NCBI RefSeq assembly: GCF_035818635.1
Contig: NZ_JAYLLH010000020.1
Location: 1-64,000, forward strand
Direction: 5' to 3'
From: Mesobacterium_A hydrothermale
GTDB taxonomy: Bacteria; Pseudomonadota; Alphaproteobacteria; Rhodobacterales; Rhodobacteraceae
Length of the DNA stretch: 64,000 bases
A program made the position numbers and the translations under genes. Numbering within the stretch: the first letter of the stretch is position 1; each line of letters begins with the position of its first letter. The notes beneath the pieces were generated by a model that did no database searches, was not told the origin of the DNA, and worked only from the letters and a program-made list of their open reading frames with translations. Positions 1 to 8,490 of the stretch are shown one piece after another.

Positions 1-75
1 CATCAGCATGACTCGCACGGCCAGCACCAAATGGGAATCCCAATTCGGACTCGTTTGTCGCGATCAATCCACTAG
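1..75 (+). CDS. Possible 3' end of a gene entering from the left edge
   Basis: Frame 1 is open from the first base to a TAG at 73-75 and would encode the last 24 residues of a protein (His-rich, then a basic end). The fragment is too short to recognise. Another frame is also open here (ATG at 8, stop near 178, about 56 residues), so the reading frame is not settled. Low confidence. Confidence 0.2.
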   Translation, partial: HQHDSHGQHQMGIPIRTRLSRSIH

Positions 76-207
76 GACGATCGACTTGTCTAAAAACAGG
101 GGTCTTTTTCTGGACATGGATTCAACAACTTTCTTGCTCGTGCAGGATGATGCCATTCCGCGCACTGGTAAAGTGTGAAGCATGGCAACAAGCGGAAGGA
201 GGATGCC

Positions 208-390
208 ATGACCACGATGAAAGAAACCACATTCTTCGGGCTGTTCCGGGACGGCTACGAGGCGTCCGACGGCAAGGGGCACCGCGGCGAGGGAAACACG
301 CCGCAGGAAGCGCAGGCTCGTCTCGAGCAAGCCCAGGAGCTCGGCGTCGAGTGGGTGAAGCCGCTCGGAACCGGCCCGAAGGTCGACTGA
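208..390 (+). CDS. Small unknown protein, 60 aa
   Basis: This 60-residue soluble protein starts at the ATG at 208, which has a strong AAGGAGG site about 6 nt upstream. An upstream in-frame ATG at 175 lacks such a site, so 208 is preferred. The product is rich in Gly, Glu and Gln, with a probable helix in the middle (PQEAQARLEQAQELG). It has no membrane segment or signal peptide. It lies 62 nt before another small gene on the same strand, with a perfect hairpin between them, so the two may share a transcript. No family is recognised. Confidence 0.6.
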   Translation: MTTMKETTFFGLFRDGYEASDGKGHRGEGNTPQEAQARLEQAQELGVEWVKPLGTGPKVD

Positions 391-395
391 GCCAA

Positions 396-422
396 TTGGA
401 GAAGCACTTCGTGCTTCTCCAA
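396..422 (+). promoter_or_regulatory. Perfect 12-bp hairpin between two small genes
   Basis: TTGGAGAAGCAC at 396-407 and GTGCTTCTCCAA at 411-422 are perfect inverse complements around a 3-nt loop. No run of T follows, so it is not a standard intrinsic terminator. It could be a partial terminator or an mRNA-stabilising element that sets the ratio of the two small genes. Confidence 0.5.
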
Positions 423-452
423 CCAAAAGCAACTCAGCCAAGGAGATAGAAC

Positions 453-650
453 ATGGGTTGGTTCAAGACCAGTGACGGCGGGAAGGCTAAGGTAACCCGC
501 GGCCAGGACGGAAGCATGCGCTATGAGAAGATCAGCAAGCCAACTGGGGGTGGCAGGCATAGTCACTCTGTCCAGAAGACGGACGTCAGTGGCAAGAGCT
601 CGTTCCACTTCTTCGGCGGACACAGTTCCGGCAAGCATCGCAAGAAGTAA
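453..650 (+). CDS. Small basic unknown protein, 65 aa
   Basis: This 65-residue protein begins at an ATG preceded by AAGGAGATAG. It is rich in Lys, Ser, His and Gly (several HS and GG motifs) and ends in a basic HRKK tail. There is no signal peptide, membrane span or metal-binding cysteine. It follows the 60-residue gene after a strong hairpin. The composition suggests a nucleic-acid-binding or disordered protein, but no family is recognised. Confidence 0.55.
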   Translation: MGWFKTSDGGKAKVTRGQDGSMRYEKISKPTGGGRHSHSVQKTDVSGKSSFHFFGGHSSGKHRKK

Positions 651-989
651 CCATTTCGTCCGGCGCACCCTAAGTGGGTGGGCCGGGCGTCTGCCGGGCT
701 CGTCTGCATTTTTCGCTTGAATCGCCAAGCGCCCTGCTTTGGGCGCAGAGGCACGTCCTATCACGCCGCTCGTGTCTCGTCTCCGCCTGCTTTGAGACAA
801 GCCGGAACCGGCGAAACACGGGCGCAAAGCGACCCGATCAGTTCATTGAAATGTATGGTGGTTTTGAACCCGTCTCGCCGAGAGCGAAGGGCGGGTGGAA
901 AGAGACGGTGGGCGTTCGGAGACCGATCTCGCGCGGTTGGCCAATCTCCGAAGGGCGGATGGTCCCTGCAAACCCCTTTGGCACATAAA
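651..989. other. No gene seen
   Basis: No supported coding sequence lies here. The open frames on either strand lack ribosome sites and overlap one another in shadow frames. Short inverted repeats follow the gene ending at 650 but lack a T run. Confidence 0.4.
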
Positions 990-1011
990 GAAAAAGGCCC
1001 CGCGAGGGACC
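990..1011 (-). terminator. Intrinsic terminator, minus strand
   Basis: Read on the minus strand, GGTCCC-TCGC-GGGGCC forms a 6-bp stem (one G-U pair) followed directly by five T. It lies about 20 nt beyond the tRNA 3'-end repeat at 1032-1047. That is where the terminator of the original tRNA-Ser gene would lie if the repeat is the far end of an element integrated into that tRNA. Confidence 0.6.
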
Positions 1012-1031
1012 AGTTTTCGGGTTTGCAATGT

Positions 1032-1047
1032 GCAAGTGGCGGAGAGG
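1032..1047. repeat. Left attachment-site candidate (tRNA-Ser 3' end repeat)
   Basis: The 16-mer GCAAGTGGCGGAGAGG is repeated exactly and in the same orientation at 59341-59356, where it is the last 11 nt of an intact tRNA-Ser gene (with encoded CCA) plus 5 flanking nt. Intact tRNA at one end and a 3' fragment at the other is the standard geometry of an element integrated into a tRNA 3' end. Similarity stops at 1048, where element DNA should begin. Confidence 0.6.
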
Positions 1048-1109
1048 GTGGGTCTGAAATCGAACCTTCTTTTGTGGATGCCGCTCGGTTTGCAAGGAAT
1101 TTCTGATCT

Positions 1110-2520
1110 TTTGGACATGTGATCGAGTGCGTACTTTTGTCAGGCCTGTTGGTGCGGCTGACATGGCGCCGCTGGCCGGGATGGTGATGCGCGGAGCAGG
1201 TCCAAATCTCCAACAGCGAGCTCGAGGCTCGGAGAAGGTTTCTGGTTTGCCCGACCCGGATCATGTCGATCATTTGCCCATGCAGATCATGCCTTCCTCA
1301 CAACTCGGTGGTCCGGATATCTGTTCGCCGCCGGTTCAGGCGCCGATCAGCACCGGGCCGCGATAGCTTTCGCCGCGCGTCAGCATCGCCCAGATGCCGC
1401 GCGCCATCTTGTTCGCCAGCGCGACGGCGACGACCGGGATCGGTTTGCGCTCCAGCATCCGGGCCAGCCACGACCCTTTCGGCGCCCCTCGACGCGAGGC
1501 CCAGCGGATCACGGCGGTTGCCCCGATCACCAGCAATCGCCGGATGTCGCGCTGCCCCATCTTCGAGGTCTTCCCGAGCTTCTGCTTGCCGCCGGTGGAA
1601 TGCTGCCGCGGGACTAGGCCGAGCCAGGCGGCGAAATCGCGACCGCGCCGGAACTGCTCCATCGGCGGCGCGAAGGTCTCGACCGCGAGCGCGGTGATCG
1701 GTCCGACACCCGGCATCGACTGCAGCTGGCGAGGCATTTCAGCTTTGTTCGACATGGCCGCGATCCGCGCCTTCAGCGCATCGATCCGGGCAGTCATGTG
1801 GTCGATCTGCTCAAGCAGCATGCGGCAGATATCCCGGGCCAGTTCCGGCACGTCGGCGCCGGGATCATCGACGACCTTTGCGAGGCGCGGCAGAAAACCG
1901 ATGCCCTCGGGTGCAACATGGCCGAATTCATACAGATGCGACCTGAGCGCGTTTACCGTTTCAGTGCGCTGTTTCACCAGCTGTTCGCGTGTTCGAAATG
2001 CAACCGCCCGCGCCTGCTGGTCTGCGGATTTCGGTTCGACGAAGCGCATGGTCGGGCGCAGCGCCGCCTCGACGATCGCCTCGGCATCGGCGGCATCGTT
2101 CTTCTGCCGCTTGATGAACGGCTTGACGTAATGTGGCGCGATCAGCCGGACCTCATGCCCGTGCCGCGCCATTTCACGCGCCCAGTGATGCGCGCTGGCG
2201 CAGGCCTCCATCGCCACGTGGCACGGCGGCTGCTCCGCCATGAACCGTGCGAACTGCGGCCGCGACAGCTTCTTGCGGAACACGACAGACCCGTCCGCTG
2301 CAGCGCCGTGAACCTGGAACACGTTCTTTGCCAGATCAACGCCGATGATGGTAACTTCTCCCATGGATGCCCTCTCCTTCAACTTGTGCTTCGACACCAC
2401 GAGTATGGCACATCGCGATGCCGTCAGGGGGAGAGCGGCATCCACCCCATCTCCAGTAGTTTCTCGGAACATCTGGGGGGACCTGCGCGTCGCCAAGCAT
2501 TCCTTGGCTTCTCAGAAATG
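1110..2520 (-). mobile_element. IS110-family insertion sequence, ends not resolved
   Basis: This interval holds the transposase gene (1336-2364) plus non-coding DNA on both sides: about 155 bp upstream to the end of the HlyD gene at 2524 and over 200 bp downstream. IS110-family elements usually lack clear terminal inverted repeats and carry a guide (bridge) RNA in a non-coding end, so the limits given here are estimates. The copy sits directly behind the peptide-export operon and may have replaced its terminator. Confidence 0.5.
1336..2364 (-). CDS. IS110-family transposase (DEDD), 342 aa
   Basis: This is the site-specific recombinase-like transposase of the IS110 family. The N-terminal RuvC-like domain shows the acidic residues D10, E53, D90 and D93 (VDLAKN, AMEACAS, KNDAADAE). 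The C-terminal domain has the MPGVGPITA helix-hairpin-helix segment (about 217-225) and the conserved serine in QHSTGGKQKLG (S256). The length matches the family. The start chosen is the ATG at 2364, with AAGGAGAGGGC upstream; a longer in-frame extension to 2496 lacks support and lies in IS non-coding DNA. The gene looks intact. Family members use DEDD plus Ser catalysis guided by a structured RNA. Confidence 0.9.
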   Translation of the reverse strand: MGEVTIIGVDLAKNVFQVHGAAADGSVVFRKKLSRPQFARFMAEQPPCHVAMEACASAHHWAREMARHGHEVRLIAPHYVKPFIKRQKNDAADAEAIVEAALRPTMRFVEPKSADQQARAVAFRTREQLVKQRTETVNALRSHLYEFGHVAPEGIGFLPRLAKVVDDPGADVPELARDICRMLLEQIDHMTARIDALKARIAAMSNKAEMPRQLQSMPGVGPITALAVETFAPPMEQFRRGRDFAAWLGLVPRQHSTGGKQKLGKTSKMGQRDIRRLLVIGATAVIRWASRRGAPKGSWLARMLERKPIPVVAVALANKMARGIWAMLTRGESYRGPVLIGA

Positions 2521-2523
2521 AGC

Positions 2524-3849
2524 TTATCTTTCGCCCATGGCATCCTGAATCGTTCTGACGATCGGTGCAAAGAAGTAGCTGATGATCCGCCTGGTATCGG
2601 TGGTCACGTCGATTGTCGCGGTCATGCCTGGGCGCAGCGAATAGGTGTCTGAACCGGCGCGGAGGATGGCTTCGTCTGGCTGAATGCGGACAACATAACC
2701 CCACTTCCCTTCACTTACCTCTGTGGAATCGGCCGCGATATCCGACACTGTTCCGCGGACGAAACCGAACCTTTCGGATGGATAGGCGTCGAGTCGGATA
2801 TTCGCTGGTTGGCCGATCTGCATGAACCCGATATCCTGGTTGGAAAATGTCCCTTCGATTTCAATCTCGGCCTCTGTCGGTACGATCCGAAGCAGTTCCG
2901 CCCCGGCTTCGGCAATGCCACCTACAGTGAATACGGCGAGTTGATCGACCACGCCCGAGGCGGGAGCGAGCAATCGAACGGCAGAAACCCTGCGTTCTGA
3001 AGCGCGCTGCTCTTCGGCAAGCGTGGCCAGACGTCCATCGATCTGTGCTCGACGGTCGAGTGCAGAACGGCGTAAATCGGCCGTCAATCGCCGCCTTTCG
3101 CTATCAAGGGCCGCACGTTCTGCGACTTTATGCTCAAGCTCACGCAAGTATATGTCTCGTTCGCGCTCTAGATCTGTGAAGGCCTGTTGCACGTCCAGAA
3201 ATGCCGAACGGCTGGTTGTGCCCTGTTGCAAAAGCTGCTCGGAGGTACGCAAGCGTTCCGCCTGGATGTCCAAAGCAGCATTAACGCGGGCGATATTGGC
3301 ATTGGTCACAGCCTCAGATCGCCGATTCGCCTCCTCGCGAGCCGTGATCTGCGCGAGAGAAGCAAGATAGTCCGCAATTTCTGCGAGCAGCAGCTCGCGT
3401 TGTTCGACCGAGAATGGATGAGCGCTCAACACGTCCGGCACATCGAATAGTTCAATGGATCTCTGTCCGAGATCAACACCACTCGGATCGAGAGCCAAGG
3501 TTTGCACCATTGCCTCGAGCCGGGCCAGTTCGATCAGGAGCCTGTCTCGCTCGGCCCTGATTGCGCCGAGTTCCGACGTTGCTTCGGTCGGATCCAATTC
3601 GATGAGGACATCGCCTTCGGTTACCGTCATGCCGTTGCGTGCATGGATGGCAACGATCCGTCCTGCAAATTCCGGCTGTACAACCTGGACTCGGCTGATC
3701 GGAACGACGCGCCCTTCACCACGGGCGACGACCTCGACTTTGAACAGAAACGACATTGCAAGGATGGCAACAAAGACGGAAATCGTGAAAACGATCGTCG
3801 CGTGCAAGGTCGGAGAGGTGATCTTCATTGGTTCTGAGAAAGCGGTCAT
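2524..3849 (-). CDS. HlyD-family periplasmic adaptor of the peptide exporter, 441 aa
   Basis: This membrane-fusion protein would link the neighbouring ABC exporter to an outer-membrane channel. It has a short cytoplasmic N-terminus, one membrane span (about 15-36), a barrel/lipoyl half (GRIVAIHARNGMTVTEGD), a long coiled-coil region (about 95-290, rich in Glu, Arg and Leu), and the second lipoyl half and beta-barrel (LLAPASGVVDQLAVFTVGG and onward). The start overlaps the stop of the ABC gene by 4 nt (ATGA), so the pair is translationally coupled. It is the last gene of the operon, and an IS110 element follows directly. No TolC-like gene is in the window, so a housekeeping TolC is presumably used. 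Confidence 0.88.
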   Translation of the reverse strand: MTAFSEPMKITSPTLHATIVFTISVFVAILAMSFLFKVEVVARGEGRVVPISRVQVVQPEFAGRIVAIHARNGMTVTEGDVLIELDPTEATSELGAIRAERDRLLIELARLEAMVQTLALDPSGVDLGQRSIELFDVPDVLSAHPFSVEQRELLLAEIADYLASLAQITAREEANRRSEAVTNANIARVNAALDIQAERLRTSEQLLQQGTTSRSAFLDVQQAFTDLERERDIYLRELEHKVAERAALDSERRRLTADLRRSALDRRAQIDGRLATLAEEQRASERRVSAVRLLAPASGVVDQLAVFTVGGIAEAGAELLRIVPTEAEIEIEGTFSNQDIGFMQIGQPANIRLDAYPSERFGFVRGTVSDIAADSTEVSEGKWGYVVRIQPDEAILRAGSDTYSLRPGMTATIDVTTDTRRIISYFFAPIVRTIQDAMGER

Positions 3850-5516
3850 CGCAGCGCCTCAAAATCGACCACCTGGTCCGGGCTCTCAAAAATGTCGGGG
3901 CTGTGCGTGATGATGATCAGCGTAGCCTCACGCTTCAGTTTTTGCAGTTCTGCCGCCATGCACCGTTGCGAGGCGCTGTCCAGCGCACTCGTCGGCTCAT
4001 CAAGAATGATCACCTTCCGGCTGCGGATCAGAGACCGAGCAATCGCGATGCGCTGCCTTTGGCCGCCAGAAAGCGCCGAACCACGTTCTCCTACATGCGT
4101 CTCAAGCCCAAGGGGAAGTTGCTCAACCAGCGTTTCAGCGGCAGAAATCCTGAGAGCTCGGGCGATCGTTTCATCGCTGGCCTCTGTGCCACCAAGGGTC
4201 AGGTTTTCGCGCAGTGTCCCCGAGAACAGGTAAGGTTCCTGCGGTACATAGGCGATACGGGTTCTGACATCGTGTGGCTCGTAGCGCGCGATATTCTCGC
4301 CGCCCAACAGGACCTCGCCTTTGTCTGGGCTGTCGATTCCAGATGCCAGTCTTCCGAACGTCGATTTGCCAATGCCGGACGGCCCGACGACAAGGGTCAG
4401 CGTGTTGGGTTCGGCGCTGAAACTAAACCCACGCAGGATTGGCGCCGACGGATGATAAGCAAAATCCACGTTGGCGAAGTCAAGTCGGGCTTCGATGTTG
4501 CGCGGCAGTTTGGCCAGAGCGTCGAAAGGCTCCATCGGCGTATTGACCACATCGCCAAGTCGCTGGCGCGACACTCGAATGTTCTGCCAACTCTCCCAAA
4601 GGCTCGAGAAATTCTCTATCGGACCCGTCACTTTTTCGGCAAGCAGGTGGAAAGCGATCAACTCTCCCAAGGTCATTTGGCCTGCGAATACGAACTGCGC
4701 GCCGAAATAGATGATGCCGATTGTAATGGCCTTGTCGACAATAAACAGGAGTTTGTCATTCCAGATATTCAGAAGGCCAACGCGATAACCGGCATTGAGG
4801 TTGGCGTGAAGAGTTTCATCGAGGCGTTCGAGCATCTTACCTTCGGCGCTAAGCGCCTTCACCGATGCAATGCCGGAAATATTTTCAACCATCTGGGTCT
4901 GATGCGCGGCACCGGCATCGAACTGCACCCGCAGACGCCGACGCAAAAACGGACCAAAGCCGAGATAGATCAGGATCTGAACAGGCAATGCCGCAAGGAT
5001 GATCAGTGTCAATTCGGCAGAAAGCGTGAATAGAACGGCGATGTAAATAAAGACAAATATCAGATCGAGGAATACTCCCGTGGTCGTTCCGACCAGAAAC
5101 GCACGAATTGTATCCGTTTCGCTGATCCGCGCAATCGTCTCGCCAACGGACCATTTCCGAAAGTGGCTGACTGGGAGTTTGAACAGATGATCGAAGATGC
5201 GCGCGCCGAATTCGCGGGTAACACGGTTGGCTGTCAGCATGCCGAGCAATTCGGATAATACCTCAAAGCCAAGCTGAAACAGGCTTACGGCGACAAAGAT
5301 CGCCACAACGACAAGAAGCGACGCCTCCCGTTGAAACGGCAGGATGCGGTCGATGATGACTTGAAAGATGAACGGCTCGACCAGCCCGATCAGGCGCAGG
5401 CAGATCGCGAGGAAGACCAGCTCGATATAGAGCGGAGTGAACTTCCAGAGCGTTTTGCCGAACCAGGAAAGCGGGATTTCACCGGCGTTTTCATCCTGCC
5501 GATCCGTCATGGGCAA
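3846..5516 (-). CDS. ABC exporter, membrane plus ATPase domains, no C39 peptidase, 556 aa
   Basis: This is a type I secretion half-transporter (HlyB-like). A six-helix transmembrane domain fills about residues 25-320. The nucleotide-binding domain has Walker A GPSGIGKST (378-386), the signature LSGGQ (482-486), Walker B KVIILDE (501-507) and the switch His538. The usual N-terminal C39 peptidase domain of bacteriocin exporters is absent: the protein begins about 20 residues before the membrane domain. Leader removal would therefore fall to other proteins, and the two M16 peptidases just upstream are the obvious candidates. It overlaps the upstream M16 gene by 10 nt and the HlyD gene by 4 nt. 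Confidence 0.9.
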   Translation of the reverse strand: MPMTDRQDENAGEIPLSWFGKTLWKFTPLYIELVFLAICLRLIGLVEPFIFQVIIDRILPFQREASLLVVVAIFVAVSLFQLGFEVLSELLGMLTANRVTREFGARIFDHLFKLPVSHFRKWSVGETIARISETDTIRAFLVGTTTGVFLDLIFVFIYIAVLFTLSAELTLIILAALPVQILIYLGFGPFLRRRLRVQFDAGAAHQTQMVENISGIASVKALSAEGKMLERLDETLHANLNAGYRVGLLNIWNDKLLFIVDKAITIGIIYFGAQFVFAGQMTLGELIAFHLLAEKVTGPIENFSSLWESWQNIRVSRQRLGDVVNTPMEPFDALAKLPRNIEARLDFANVDFAYHPSAPILRGFSFSAEPNTLTLVVGPSGIGKSTFGRLASGIDSPDKGEVLLGGENIARYEPHDVRTRIAYVPQEPYLFSGTLRENLTLGGTEASDETIARALRISAAETLVEQLPLGLETHVGERGSALSGGQRQRIAIARSLIRSRKVIILDEPTSALDSASQRCMAAELQKLKREATLIIITHSPDIFESPDQVVDFEALR

Positions 5517-6871
5517 TCGGCGGCCTCAGAGGGTACGCGAATGACGCAGGCGCCGGGAAGAGCGTCTGCATCCGGGGAGACGGCGATCACGATGAAGTCC
5601 TGGGCATCCGGAAAGGCGCTCGACAAGCGGTCCATCAGGGTGCTTTCAGTGACGGACTGCAATTCATCCGTCAGGCGAAACGATCTGCCTGCATCGAACC
5701 CGTCCAGTGCGCTTTGCAGCTCGGATCGTGCCTGATCGACCACGAAGTCAGGCAACTCGGCAAAATTTTCCGCCAGCGGTGCCTTGCGCCGTTCCAGTTC
5801 TCCGGACGGTCCCGATTGCCGGAAATCGGCGTAGGCATCGCGGACAACGCGTTCAACATCCGCGAGTTTCGCGGTCTCAACCTCGCCAGACAGGAACAGG
5901 ATCCGATGGTCCCGTGTGTAATTGGCCATACCCGCGCCAAAACCATAGCTTGCACGCAGCTCCGTCCGAACTGCCTCAAACAGGACAGACTGGTCATCGC
6001 CCCCGAGCGCGTGGATCAGGATCAGGTCTTCCGTTTCGCCGCCCAGCCGCGTGGCCGGCAGCGTGGCGATGAAGGACAGCGTGGTGGTTTGCGCCTCTGG
6101 TCTATGCAGCAGGATCCGTCGTGCGGTATAGTCCGGTGCTGCCTCCTGCGTGACGCTTCGGGATGCATCCGGCAATCCGCGCAGCAACTCATCAATCGCA
6201 GCCCCTGCATCCGCAGCGTCTAACCCGCCCGCAACCACGATGACTTGAGGCGTGCGCGTGAACGTCTCGGAATGCCAGACCAACACATCTTCCCGCGTCA
6301 GCTCATCGAACGTGCCCGGCTCATCCAAAGACAGCGCATTGCGCAAGGGCTCTTTGCCAAACACCGCCCAACGGGCAGCGTCAAACCCGGCATGCGCGGG
6401 CTGCGCCTGCGCCTCGGCCATGTTCGCAGCGGTTCCCTCGCGGATGCGGTCGAACCACATCGGGTCGAGCGTCGGCGCGCGCAGATGCGCGTTGGCAATT
6501 GCGATGGTCTCGTCCATCTGGTCGCGCTCGAAAGTCAGCTCACCGATTACATGGTCGTTGACCGCCACATAGATAATCCCTTCGGAATTCAGATCGGCAA
6601 AGCGCTCGCCCACGTCCCCCGCGGGATACCCGTCGGCGCCCCCGGCAAGGATCAGCTGCGTGCCAACCACCGGCGTGGCCTTGTTCGTCTCGGGCCGGTA
6701 GGCCCAATCGGTCGGCCAGGCGATGTGGATGGTGACATCCTCATGCTCGGGCATGTGCAGCAGTGTGTAGGCGATGCCGCCGGGTGAGGTCTCGACACTG
6801 GCGGTAGGACCGTCATCCTTGCAGGCAGCGAGCGCGAGAAGCATGGCAAACAGGAACAGGATACGGGTCAT
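5507..6871 (-). CDS. M16-fold lipoprotein without the zinc site, 454 aa
   Basis: This insulinase/M16-like protein carries a lipoprotein signal (lipobox LALAAC, Cys16), so it would be anchored in the periplasm. Two M16 repeats can be followed through the length. The HXXEH zinc motif is missing; the equivalent region reads TQLILAGGADG. It is thus the non-catalytic partner in an M16 pair, as in other bacterial M16B heterodimers where one subunit has the zinc and the other binds substrate. It overlaps the catalytic M16 gene by 4 nt and the ABC gene by 10 nt. The likely job is processing or trimming of the exported peptide. Confidence 0.8.
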   Translation of the reverse strand: MTRILFLFAMLLALAACKDDGPTASVETSPGGIAYTLLHMPEHEDVTIHIAWPTDWAYRPETNKATPVVGTQLILAGGADGYPAGDVGERFADLNSEGIIYVAVNDHVIGELTFERDQMDETIAIANAHLRAPTLDPMWFDRIREGTAANMAEAQAQPAHAGFDAARWAVFGKEPLRNALSLDEPGTFDELTREDVLVWHSETFTRTPQVIVVAGGLDAADAGAAIDELLRGLPDASRSVTQEAAPDYTARRILLHRPEAQTTTLSFIATLPATRLGGETEDLILIHALGGDDQSVLFEAVRTELRASYGFGAGMANYTRDHRILFLSGEVETAKLADVERVVRDAYADFRQSGPSGELERRKAPLAENFAELPDFVVDQARSELQSALDGFDAGRSFRLTDELQSVTESTLMDRLSSAFPDAQDFIVIAVSPDADALPGACVIRVPSEAADCP

Positions 6872-8166
6872 TCGAAACTTTCCTCTGGGCCGATAAAGGC
6901 GATCACGGTGCGGCCTCCCCCGGCAAGCTGGCGCAGGAGCGCGTGGGTTAAATCAAGCGAGAGCCCGCGATGCAGGCGCTTCAGTTTGCGTTCGGAGAGC
7001 GGCTCGCGCAGGTTGGACACGCGATCCAGAACGTAATCCACCATCCAGCGTGCGGTCTCATCCTCGTCGTCCCAGTCGGGCCAGAAGCCGTCAAAGCGAT
7101 TCAGCACGCGGGAATAGGTGGCCTCGGGGATCCCGCCATTCGCCACCTCGGAAAGGGTTGTCTCGAAGGCGGTCTGAAGTTCCTTCAGTGATACGCCGGT
7201 GTCGGGCGCGGCGGTAAAGCTGATTTCGATATTGTCCTCGTCGATGGGCCAGATCTGCACGTCGAAAGTTCGGGCGATGGCGGTATCGAAGCGCAGCGGC
7301 GCGGCCAGCCCGCCGGGAAGGTTGGTGTCGAGGATATCGCGCAACAGCGCCGTCTGCGCCTCTAGCAGGTCGAACGGGACAGGTTCGGGCAGCGAGACAA
7401 CCCGCCGCCAGATCAGGCGCGGGGCCGCTCCGGGCTCGGGGTTCCGCAGGATTGTCGCCTCCGACGCAGCAAGATCAAATGGCGGCGGCGAAACGTCAGC
7501 AGGCTCTGCCTCCGGCCAATCGGCCTCCCGCATGGCCCGGCGCAACTGCCGTTTCGAGACATCCCCGATCACGACCAACCGGGCATTCTCGGGCACATGG
7601 GTCGCGGCATGGACGGCGCGCGCGTCGTCGTAGTCCAATGCCATGATCTCCTCCAGCGTGCCGACGGGCGAGGCGGCAATGGCGTTACCCTCGTAGAGGA
7701 ACACCTCCATCGCCTCGGCGGCCTGTGCATCGGGGTTGTTCGTCATGCGGTATTCGTATTCCCGCAGGACGATATCACGCTCCTGCTCAGCGAAATCAGG
7801 CGGCAAGTCGATGGGGGCGAACACACCCTTGAGGGTTTCGAGCAATTCCGGCAAATCCTCCGGCGCGCCGGACAGCCAATAGCCAACCGCCGTGTCGCTC
7901 GTCCAGGCATTGGAATGCCGATCCGCAGCCCGCTCGCCGCCAACGGCATTCAGCCATGCGAGGTGCTCGGTGTAGTGTAACAACACTGGCGACACAGGAC
8001 CGTTCTTGAACGCAATATGTGCCAAGACGCTTTCGCCTGGATGCTTCAAGACCAGCGCCATGGGTCGCGAATGCAGAAATTGGTGCCCGCTTGCCATCGC
8101 GGCCATTCCAATCGTCGCAACCACCAAAAAGTAAAAGGCTCTGAAAGACTGCACTTCTTTAGCCAA
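6868..8166 (-). CDS. M16 zinc peptidase with intact HYTEH site, 432 aa
   Basis: This is the catalytic M16-family metallopeptidase of the pair. The inverted zinc motif HYTEH is at 64-68, and the downstream glutamates expected about 60-75 residues later are in EQERDIVLREYE (127-138). An N-terminal hydrophobic segment (about 10-27) predicts a signal anchor facing the periplasm. The start at 8166 is a TTG; a GTG at 8154 is the alternative, and neither has a strong ribosome site. The gene begins 2 nt before the end of the small membrane protein gene and overlaps the partner M16 gene by 4 nt. It is probably the leader peptidase of the Gly-rich peptide, because the exporter lacks its own. Confidence 0.85.
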   Translation of the reverse strand: MAKEVQSFRAFYFLVVATIGMAAMASGHQFLHSRPMALVLKHPGESVLAHIAFKNGPVSPVLLHYTEHLAWLNAVGGERAADRHSNAWTSDTAVGYWLSGAPEDLPELLETLKGVFAPIDLPPDFAEQERDIVLREYEYRMTNNPDAQAAEAMEVFLYEGNAIAASPVGTLEEIMALDYDDARAVHAATHVPENARLVVIGDVSKRQLRRAMREADWPEAEPADVSPPPFDLAASEATILRNPEPGAAPRLIWRRVVSLPEPVPFDLLEAQTALLRDILDTNLPGGLAAPLRFDTAIARTFDVQIWPIDEDNIEISFTAAPDTGVSLKELQTAFETTLSEVANGGIPEATYSRVLNRFDGFWPDWDDEDETARWMVDYVLDRVSNLREPLSERKLKRLHRGLSLDLTHALLRQLAGGGRTVIAFIGPEESFE

Positions 8167-8167
8167 T

Positions 8168-8329
8168 TCAGGAGCCGTATCGATTTATCGCCGTGAGAGC
8201 GGCTGCCACAAGATCAAAAACAATCAAGGCGACGGCCCAAGTCGGAAAGACCCTTCCTAGCAAGGGGCCCAGCACCAAGGCCGCGAGAAGGACGACCACA
8301 ACTTTCCACCAGTCTTGATTCAGTTTCAT
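8168..8329 (-). CDS. Small two-span membrane protein, 53 aa
   Basis: The start is the ATG at 8329, with GAAGGAA about 6 nt upstream; the longer frame to 8413 runs through a strong hairpin and is not used. The protein has two hydrophobic segments (about 9-24 and 29-46) separated by a short charged turn, and ends in NRYGS. Small two-span proteins next to microcin-like genes are often immunity proteins, but a role as a second peptide precursor cannot be excluded. It is packed directly against the M16 gene. No named family is recognised. Confidence 0.6.
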   Translation of the reverse strand: MKLNQDWWKVVVVLLAALVLGPLLGRVFPTWAVALIVFDLVAAALTAINRYGS

Positions 8330-8355
8330 GGCAGTTCCTTCAACTACATGTATGC

Positions 8356-8385
8356 GCTTGGTGCCGAGCTCCGTCGGCACCAAGC
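8356..8385 (-). promoter_or_regulatory. Perfect 12-bp hairpin between precursor genes and export genes
   Basis: GCTTGGTGCCGA (8356-8367) and TCGGCACCAAGC (8374-8385) are exact inverse complements with a 6-nt loop. No T run follows on the minus strand. In its place, after the small peptide genes and before the membrane protein, peptidase and exporter genes, it could act as a partial terminator or processing site that keeps precursor mRNA more abundant than enzyme mRNA. Confidence 0.5.
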
Positions 8386-8394
8386 TAAGCTGGT

Positions 8395-8490
8395 CTACTG
8401 CGCCATTTTGCAAGCGATCGCGGTCACTCCCGCCAAAACGCCGGTGGCGAGTGCATCAACTATGCCTTCAGTATCTTCCTCCGAAGAAAT
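8395..8490 (-). CDS. Possible peptide-precursor remnant, about 31 aa
   Basis: A short open frame overlaps the end of the 57-residue gene in another frame and ends at a TAG at 8395-8397. It has no ATG, GTG, TTG or CTG start; the first plausible codon after a GAAGGT site is ATT at 8490. The peptide has an acidic first third (SSEEDTEG) followed by a hydrophobic Gly/Ala/Val stretch with one Cys (ALATGVLAGVTAIACKMAQ). This resembles the C-terminal half of the 98-residue peptide. It may be a decayed third precursor or simply chance. Confidence 0.25.
   Translation of the reverse strand: MSSEEDTEGIVDALATGVLAGVTAIACKMAQ

Noticed and set aside
651..989. Small ORFs between the two small genes and the terminator
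   Set aside because: Several overlapping open frames on both strands, none with a ribosome site or recognisable product.
1048..1075. TCGAACC-containing stretch as the rest of a tRNA-Ser remnant
   Set aside because: Beyond the 16-mer repeat the sequence no longer matches the T arm in spacing or pairing, so only the attachment repeat is claimed.
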